Assembly (NCBI RefSeq): GCF_002836945.1
Contig: NZ_NIJM01000044.1
Span: 1 to 34,347 of the forward strand
DNA from: Shewanella chilikensis
GTDB lineage: Bacteria; Pseudomonadota; Gammaproteobacteria; Enterobacterales; Shewanellaceae
Direction: 5' to 3'
Length of the DNA stretch: 34,347 nt
This document shows, piece by piece, positions 1 through 6,100 of the stretch (the stretch's first letter is position 1; each line of letters starts with the position of its first letter). The notes below the pieces were generated by a model, which was not told where the DNA came from, ran no database searches, and worked only from the letters and a program-made list of their open reading frames with translations. Position numbers and translations under genes: made by a program.

Positions 1-55
1 CTACGAACTAAAGAGTGTTGCTTAGTAGCGTGTCCTGTATTAGCGGTGCGGATCA
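1..55 (-). other. Edge fragment sharing a 23-bp core with the rhs toxin linker
   Basis: Bases 33-55 are identical to 4019-4041 inside the toxin linker of the large Rhs gene. Read on the minus strand in the frame used there, the fragment gives IRTANTG and then a different sequence, HATKQHSLVR, which stays open to the window edge. This could be the start of a displaced (orphan) Rhs C-terminal module continuing to the left, or simply the end of an insertion element. The preceding lipoprotein gene takes its stop codon from inside this repeat. Only 18 codons are visible, so the assignment is weak. Confidence 0.35.
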
Positions 56-478
56 AACCAATACCCCTTCCTTCCCTTTCTCCAAACTTGGGTAACGTTT
101 CTTCTCTAGGAATCGAAGGGGAGTCTTTCTGCCGGTTCGATACTGGTCCAACACCATATTTTGTACATCCAGAGAAATCCCTGCTTTTCGTGATGTTATA
201 AAAATCTCTATGTTAATATCATCCAGATAGTCAATACCCGTTTTCTTTCGTGGATGATTATATATACCAGGGATCATGAACTTAACTTGCACACCATTAT
301 CAAAACTAAGTACCGGGCTGGTGATCGGAGAGTCGTAGCCGGTATCTATTGGCCCTAAGTACTCCTCCGTATCAACCCTGTTCAGGCCATAAGCGGTATG
401 AGTATCATAGACATAATAGGCACATCCTTGTAACCAATATCCCATAAGAAAACACATAGTCAGAAATATATTTCGCAT
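53..478 (-). CDS. Small putative lipoprotein, function unknown
   Basis: The product is about 141 residues and I do not recognise the family. It begins with a short hydrophobic signal peptide ending in LQGC, a lipobox with Cys19 as the likely lipidated residue, so it should be anchored in a membrane facing the periplasm. I chose the ATG at 478 because GAGGG lies five bases upstream. An ATG four codons earlier (490) has a poorly placed site. The stop codon lies inside the 23-bp repeat shared with the rhs gene, so the C-terminus may have been reshaped by recombination. As the last exported protein in a toxin island it is a candidate orphan immunity protein against a periplasm-acting toxin. That role is inferred from position only. 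Confidence 0.6.
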   Translation of the reverse strand: MRNIFLTMCFLMGYWLQGCAYYVYDTHTAYGLNRVDTEEYLGPIDTGYDSPITSPVLSFDNGVQVKFMIPGIYNHPRKKTGIDYLDDINIEIFITSRKAGISLDVQNMVLDQYRTGRKTPLRFLEKKRYPSLEKGKEGVLV

Positions 479-588
479 TATGGCCCTCATTCCTGATTAG
501 TCAAATAATAACGGTGATTCTCTAGCCCAAGGAATAATATTGAACGACTATGCAAGGAAGAATAGAAAATTTTTAAATCTGTCACCAT

Positions 589-1254
589 TTAGTTCGATGA
601 AGTCCACTTAATCAGCTTTTTATGGAAATAAACAACCTTACTATTCAATGGCAAAAGAGACTCCGAGAAGTCGAGCGCGAAATCAACATCCTTGACCTTT
701 TTAGGCAGCTTAAAATACAAATTGTAACAATTATCTGAAAAATGGCTACCCTTCAGCAAACTCTCCTTCTTATTCCCAATATCTATACTTCGCCCACCCC
801 ATCCACCAATAGAGTTATCAAAACCACAAAATAGAGTATCACTTCTATTATATTTCATAACTTTATGTGGTTTAACATACATATCGCCACCATCGACCTT
901 CATGATTAAAGCTATCCCCTCCCCCATTAACTCCAAACCGTTTTTTAAGGGGGTTACTCCCAATGCAAGAATAATCTCATCACTATCAAATTTACTATTT
1001 GGCCAACGTTCCAGCTCAACACCCAGCATTGCTAGCCCCCTGTATTGAGTTTCGTAATTTGTCAGCGACAACGAAATGTTGACATCAGAAAATTCAACAA
1101 TATCATCAAGGCTTTTATTATATGTATACACCTTTTTATCAGGAACAGAATCCCACGGCTTAATTGAAGGAACACTTGCGACTTCCAGAGTAATGGTTGT
1201 ACAGCCACAAACCAACAGAGTAAGTGATAACCAAAACTGCTTCATTAGTTTCAT
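589..1254 (-). CDS. Putative lipoprotein, function unknown
   Basis: The product is 221 residues with no family I recognise. The N-terminus is a typical lipoprotein signal, a Lys-containing start and a hydrophobic core ending LVCGC, with Cys18 the probable lipidation site. The mature part looks globular and beta-rich and has no transmembrane segment. The ATG at 1254 has AAAGGA about eight bases upstream. It lies between two dispersed repeats (1282-1347) and the next lipoprotein gene, all read in the same direction as the upstream toxin gene. Its neighbours suggest an immunity or accessory lipoprotein of the toxin island, but nothing in the sequence proves this. Like its neighbours it is visibly AT-rich. 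Confidence 0.65.
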   Translation of the reverse strand: MKLMKQFWLSLTLLVCGCTTITLEVASVPSIKPWDSVPDKKVYTYNKSLDDIVEFSDVNISLSLTNYETQYRGLAMLGVELERWPNSKFDSDEIILALGVTPLKNGLELMGEGIALIMKVDGGDMYVKPHKVMKYNRSDTLFCGFDNSIGGWGGRSIDIGNKKESLLKGSHFSDNCYNLYFKLPKKVKDVDFALDFSESLLPLNSKVVYFHKKLIKWTSSN

Positions 1255-1281
1255 TAGTTAATCCTTTATCATATATCTTAT

Positions 1282-1347
1282 AAAGATATGGCTGTCCTGT
1301 TTTCAGTCGTGCGAAACATCAAAAAGATATGGCTGTCCTGTTTTCAG
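1282..1347. repeat. Two tandem copies of a dispersed repeat (copies A and B)
   Basis: Copy A (1282-1306) and copy B (1323-1347) share 25 identical bases containing GATATGGCTGTCCTG, offset by 41 bp. Copy B belongs to a longer identical block (1309-1345) that recurs at 2421-2457. They sit between the lipoprotein gene and the secreted-protein gene. A third copy lies directly upstream of a RAYT-type transposase fragment, so these may be RAYT-associated repeats. That link is an inference. Confidence 0.8.
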
Positions 1348-1367
1348 GCCAAGCCATAACATATATT

Positions 1368-2228
1368 TTACTTAACAGTAAGGCCTACTCCTATTGCTGC
1401 AATACTGCCAACCAGCTTTTCTAATGTCTCATTTTTCAAGTCGAACACATATAAATCGATACGTTCTTGCATGAAAGTATCTGACCAAGGAGCTAAGGAG
1501 ACTGTCAACGTTTGAAGTGTAATAAATCTGCCATCATCACTTTTAGCCTTAAATAAAAAATTTCCAGTAAAGGCCAGTTTTTTTGTTTTTAAAACTTTCC
1601 CATCAGAGAGACGCAACCAATACAACGTACGACCATCAACAGCCAATACTTTGTTCTCACCCAAATAGATCATATCTGTATAATCTTTTAATGAAAATTT
1701 ACTGAAAGATAAATCACTCCCATTGACGAGGTAAAAGTCACCATTACTGAGATAAAAACTTGCCAAATTTTCAGGATAGGTATATATATCAGGTGGACTC
1801 ATAACAACACTCACCTTATCTATCCGACAAACCTCTTCCCCATCATTAATAAAAAAAATTTTTCCATGATTTTTTACTACGGAAAAATACATATATGAGT
1901 CTTGGGAAAAGAAAACAGTACCTCGGCGTTCAGGGAAATACTCAACTGAAGCATCATTAAGATTAAGTATGTATTCACCAGAGTTCAATATGCCGTTGGA
2001 AACTGAAAGTTTTTCACCATACACCCGCATAACAGGGCTATTACCAGCATTTACATGGTATTCTTTCACGGTAGAACGGCTCTTGATATCAATAATACTA
2101 ATTAGACCAGTCCCATTACCTTTATTAAACTCCAAGGTCCGAGAAATTATGACCTGTGTTGGTATGGCTGAAACCATGAAGCTTACCCCCAATAATAAAA
2201 ATGATAATAGACTATTCCTTAGAACCAT
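1368..2228 (-). CDS. Secreted beta-rich protein, candidate orphan immunity protein
   Basis: The product is 286 residues. A Sec signal peptide (about 20 residues, ending SFMVSA before IPTQV) is followed by a repetitive beta-strand-rich body. Short segments such as VYGEKLSVSNG, YLGENKVLAVDGRTLYWL and KAKSDDGRFITLQ resemble beta-propeller blades, but I cannot assign a family. The ATG at 2228 has GAGGT five bases upstream. The first 17 bases overlap the end of the preceding open frame (2212-2370), which reads like the last residues of a toxin. Such an overlap is typical of toxin/immunity pairs, so this may be the surviving immunity gene of a mostly deleted toxin. The role is inferred from context. 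Confidence 0.6.
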   Translation of the reverse strand: MVLRNSLLSFLLLGVSFMVSAIPTQVIISRTLEFNKGNGTGLISIIDIKSRSTVKEYHVNAGNSPVMRVYGEKLSVSNGILNSGEYILNLNDASVEYFPERRGTVFFSQDSYMYFSVVKNHGKIFFINDGEEVCRIDKVSVVMSPPDIYTYPENLASFYLSNGDFYLVNGSDLSFSKFSLKDYTDMIYLGENKVLAVDGRTLYWLRLSDGKVLKTKKLAFTGNFLFKAKSDDGRFITLQTLTVSLAPWSDTFMQERIDLYVFDLKNETLEKLVGSIAAIGVGLTVK

Positions 2229-2370
2229 ATGTCACCTCAATTTGCCGCCTTACACTATCAGCATAAGTTTGACAGTTGTTCACCGACGGTCCTCCAAGAA
2301 CATAACTGTTAATCACGTGGTAAAAGGGCGTGCTTTCAGCATCTATCAACTGACGACGGGCTGTGGTCAT
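2212..2370 (-). pseudogene. Chimeric remnant: RAYT transposase N-terminus fused to a toxin-like C-terminus
   Basis: This 52-codon open frame starts MTTARRQLIDAESTPFYHV, which matches the N-terminus of REP-associated tyrosine transposases (IS200-like; usual form ...TPYYHCISRCVRRAFLCG). After VIN the match stops, and the frame continues SYVLGGPSVNNCQTYADSVR to a TAG stop. NNCQTYADxxR resembles the end of Rhs/polymorphic toxin tips that carry a papain-like or related NCQ motif. The catalytic tyrosine and HUH region of the transposase are absent, so it cannot act as a transposase. The likely origin is a deletion or recombination joining a RAYT gene to the tail of a toxin gene. Both identifications are from memory of family patterns. 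Confidence 0.5.
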
Positions 2371-2583
2371 AACCAACCTCGACTGAGCTTTGATGGGTAT
2401 TTCAAAGCCTAGTCAAAGCTGTGCGAAACATCAAAAAGATATGGCTGTCCTGTTTTCCGGTCTGTTTTCCGTTCAAAAAAGACAGCATGATGAGCAAGCG
2501 GCACTTCGACGCTTGGAATCCAATATTTCGCTCAGAATTACTATTTGGTTAAATCATGAGCAAAGTGGAATCCCGCCCTGACC
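2229..2583. other. Gene-poor stretch between the immunity and secreted-protein genes
   Basis: This stretch holds the chimeric remnant (to 2370), the third copy of the dispersed repeat (2421-2457) and about 125 bp (2458-2583) in which I recognise nothing. Within that, CTGTTTTCCG occurs twice in close succession (2450-2459 and 2462-2471). No intact gene is visible on either strand. A 63-codon plus-strand frame here is mostly translated repeat. Confidence 0.6.
2421..2457. repeat. Third copy of the dispersed repeat (37 bp identical to 1309-1345)
   Basis: The 37 bases are identical to 1309-1345 in the same orientation. The two copies bracket a segment holding the secreted-protein gene and the RAYT/toxin chimera. 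The copy lies 50 bp upstream of the RAYT start codon, as expected if the repeat belongs to that element. Recombination between the copies would delete or circularise the bracketed 1.1 kb. Confidence 0.8.
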
Positions 2584-3192
2584 TTAAGGTTGGGTGTCTA
2601 CTTTCTCTATGGTTAACTTATACTTAATTTTAAATGCAGTATCTTTTGTAAACAATACTTTTCTGGCTTCATCAGGGCTGCGTTTCGCTATATCAATAAA
2701 ATCTAAGCAATCTTTTGCTATTGAAGGATGGAAAGTGCCTTTAACTTCCTCAAACACCAACTCTGATTCATCTTCCCTATTTAACAACAATAAGGACAGC
2801 CCACAGACCATACGAGCGTGAGAATGCTCTCTTAACCCTTCCCGGCTGTTCAAAACATCAATAAAATCTTCAAGTGAAACAACTTTCTCAATTTGATTCA
2901 GTGCCATTCTTATACGACGCCTTAGCTCAAACTCAATAACCCCTGCAGTTAAATTCGTAATATCGAGATAATACTTTTCTGCCCCTAACCTTTCACTATA
3001 CAAAAGGTTAACTTCCTGTTGGATATCAAAAGTTGGGTACATAAATTTATAAAAATATATACCTGAACCTGTTTTCTCGATAGCTATTCCCGAAAGAACA
3101 AACTCAAACCTTTTAAATACCAAGTAGTTTCCAAAACACGTAAGCTCGGGAAAATCTTTAGACACTATTTTTATTAACCTTCTAATATTCAC
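2584..3192 (-). CDS. Probable immunity protein for the Rhs nuclease tip
   Basis: The product is 202 residues, without signal peptide or membrane segment, so it should be cytoplasmic. It starts with GTG one base after the TAG stop of the rhs gene. AAGGTG, within the last rhs codons, lies about seven bases before that GTG, so translation is probably coupled. Residues 80-175 look helical and repeat-like (RRRIRMALNQIEKVVSLEDF, then LLLLNREDESELVFEEVKG), but I do not recognise the family. Position directly behind a variable toxin tip is the standard place for a cognate immunity gene in polymorphic-toxin systems. A cytoplasmic immunity protein fits a toxin that cuts nucleic acid. The function is inferred from position. 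Confidence 0.65.
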   Translation of the reverse strand: MNIRRLIKIVSKDFPELTCFGNYLVFKRFEFVLSGIAIEKTGSGIYFYKFMYPTFDIQQEVNLLYSERLGAEKYYLDITNLTAGVIEFELRRRIRMALNQIEKVVSLEDFIDVLNSREGLREHSHARMVCGLSLLLLNREDESELVFEEVKGTFHPSIAKDCLDFIDIAKRSPDEARKVLFTKDTAFKIKYKLTIEKVDTQP

Positions 3193-3193
3193 T

Positions 3194-6100
3194 CTAATTC
3201 ACCTTGATAACTGACAAGGCTGGATCTCTACCTCTTGGAATATTCTCAAAATATGCCCTCGATTCACCAGTACTGACCCAACCCCAGCCAGTTTTTAATT
3301 CAAAAACAATTTCAGGGCTTGCTATTGGCCCATAGATAGCGTCAGCTCTAACTGACCCAGTTGTACCATATGTAACAGGGAAACCACCCTTATATGACAC
3401 TTCAGCATAAAAATTTGTCCCTAAGCTTCTAACCTTATCGGCAAACAACTTATGGATTCCTGAACCTCTTATCCAAGGAAGAGCACATCTAACTCCCGAA
3501 CAGTTGATATCATATTCGTTTGCAGAATCTTGAGCAAGATTCCGCATCATCACAATAATTTTGGCATGTTCTGGAGAAGAAGCGACCCACATCAGCTGTT
3601 CACGATTTCGAGTTTCGCCATTGAACATTTGAATAAATGCTCCGGTTAAGGCCCCATTAGTGAATTTCCCCCCAGATATAGCTGAAGATGTTCCGCCAAT
3701 AGTGGCAGCTGCAACTACCCTATGTATTTTATATGTATTTAAACCAGACACATCCCCTCGAGCAATAGCTGAGTTGGCGCTCCCATCGCCACCGATATCA
3801 TTAATCATTGGCTTAAATGAGGCGGTAACCCCTGCTGCTATAAACCCATGTCCGAAACTACCTCCCTGCAGTTCTGAGCTAATCCCTCCAACTATCGCAT
3901 TTGCTGCAATATTTTGCGGACTCCCTGCCTGTCCCCACCATGAATGGTTACCTATTTCTGATAGTATATAACCAGTTGCATATGTAATCACACCGGACTT
4001 AAATGCAGATCTTAAGCTTCCTGTATTAGCGGTGCGGATCACCTGGTTTTTTGAAAAAATATACTTGTGAGTGTGATAACGACCATCAATTTTCCCCAAA
4101 GCTTTATATAGTTTCTTGAAGAAATATCCACTGGGATCAGTAAAGCTCATCGGGTTATTCAAAACATAACTATAACGGTTATAGCTTTGTGTATCGGTTG
4201 GCGCTTGGATATGCGGATCGGCCTGCAAGAAACGTCCTATGGTGGGGTCATAGATACGCCCATTCATATGGATAAGATTCAGGTTATCTATACCTTCATG
4301 CCCGGTATAACCTTTGGATGCCGCGGGCGCGATATAATCATTCAATAGTGAATGGCTATAGGCGGCGGTTTGTTTACCCCAAGGGTCATAGGTAAACTGC
4401 TGCACCACATTACCGGACTTATTGGTAATCGTCGTGGTTGAGCCTTGATGATCTTTGTGCAGGTAAAACTCGTCAACAGTGTTATTACTACGCTTGGTTA
4501 TCACCAAATTGCCGACATACAATTTTTGCTCGGTGAGTGCCGGTTTGTTGCCGCCGCTACGGGTGACTTTCTCATACCCCCCGACATATAAGGTGGTGAG
4601 ATAGCTTGTCACTCCCGCTTCAACTTTAACGTCGTAACGCTCGAAGCGTTGCCGGTTGGCATCATACTTAAAGCGGGTCGATTCCCCACCTTGAGTAATG
4701 TTGGTGACCAAATCGTAAGAGCTGTAAGTGAAACGGCGACTACCATCCTGGGTGATATTGCCATTCTTATCATAAACCATCACATAGCTGGCTTGACGGG
4801 CACGACTACACTGAGCGCCATTTTGCGTCCACCCCGTTGGACAGCTGTAGGTTATGGAGGCAGTGAGTGTTCGATTACAAGCGCTCCCTGAAACAGACCA
4901 GCCAGCGGGACAAGAATAAACAGGCGTCTTTGTTGCCGCTTGTGATAGCGTCCGCGTGCAGTTAGTGCCGCTTAATGTCCAGCCCGCATCACAGTTATAG
5001 ACCTGTTTAGGTGTGGATTGATACGTTTCTGTACACTCCCACAGACGGCGCCCTCCTCCCATTGGTTCACCACCACCGCATACAACCCCTGCTCCTGAAG
5101 GTTTAGTTGCTGAAACTATGGTGAAATCTCGAGAGCACTTACCCGTTGATGCATTTAAGTAGCCACCTTTAGGACAAGTTTGTTCGGTTTTAACCTGTGC
5201 AACTTTGGTTTCCGTTTTAGAACAAGTTGTACCGGAAAGAGTGTAACCACTGGGACAGCTATAGCTGTAGCTTAGCGATGCTGATTGAGTTTCACTCTTT
5301 TGGCAGGTTGTGCCTGCCGCATTGAGCGCATAACCTGTTGGGCAGGATTTACTTACAGGTGTTGTTTCAAGCGCACCACAGCCTCCTTTACCACAAATAT
5401 CTAATAAACGGTAAGGGTTGGTGCTATCGTAGCGGTAATCACCAACACCGGTTTTAAAGGTGATATTGCCCAAATCGTCATATTGCATCTCATGGGTGGC
5501 TTTAAAGTCTGATGGCAGACTCGTACCACCGGAGTGGATACTGACGGTACGCTCATACAGGCGATACAAATCATCATAGTGATAGTTTTCGCTGAATGTG
5601 GCCGGAGCCGAAGACAGGCTGTGCTGACGGTACTCCAGGTTACCTACAGTATCAAAGCGATAGTCAAGTTGATGGGCTGTTACTCCCGCAGTGGTCAAAT
5701 TGATACCGCTAACCCAACCAGTGGTTGCATCAAAAACGGTTGATTCCTGGGCACCATTACCATAACGCACCTGCTCCACCTGCCCACGGGCATTCATTTC
5801 GGTGATAGTTTGATATGCCTTACCTGTTTGTTGGTCGGTACGCTTGAAAAGGTATCCCTGAGCATTGTAGTGGTTGACGACCGTCAGCAAGTTATTGGGG
5901 TATGTCTGAGTCGCCGCTCTGCCATGGCTGTCATAGGTAAAGCGATGCTCATAGCTACTACCTGCTATGCTTGTCTTGCTGCTGGCCAACCGGCCGGCAC
6001 TGTCATACCCGCTCTGCTTGCTGTGTACCCAGCCGGTTTGAGAGCAATTGGACACAACGGCGTCGAAACGGGTTTCCGCAATAAGTAAACCGGCGGTTTT

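Noticed and set aside
1282..1347. CRISPR array from the tandem short repeats
   Set aside because: Only two tandem copies with a 16-base gap are present, a further copy lies 1.1 kb away, and no cas genes are near.
2390..2581. A 63-codon plus-strand frame as a small gene
   Set aside because: Its first third is translation of the dispersed repeat, the rest has no recognisable pattern, and it lies between remnants read on the other strand.
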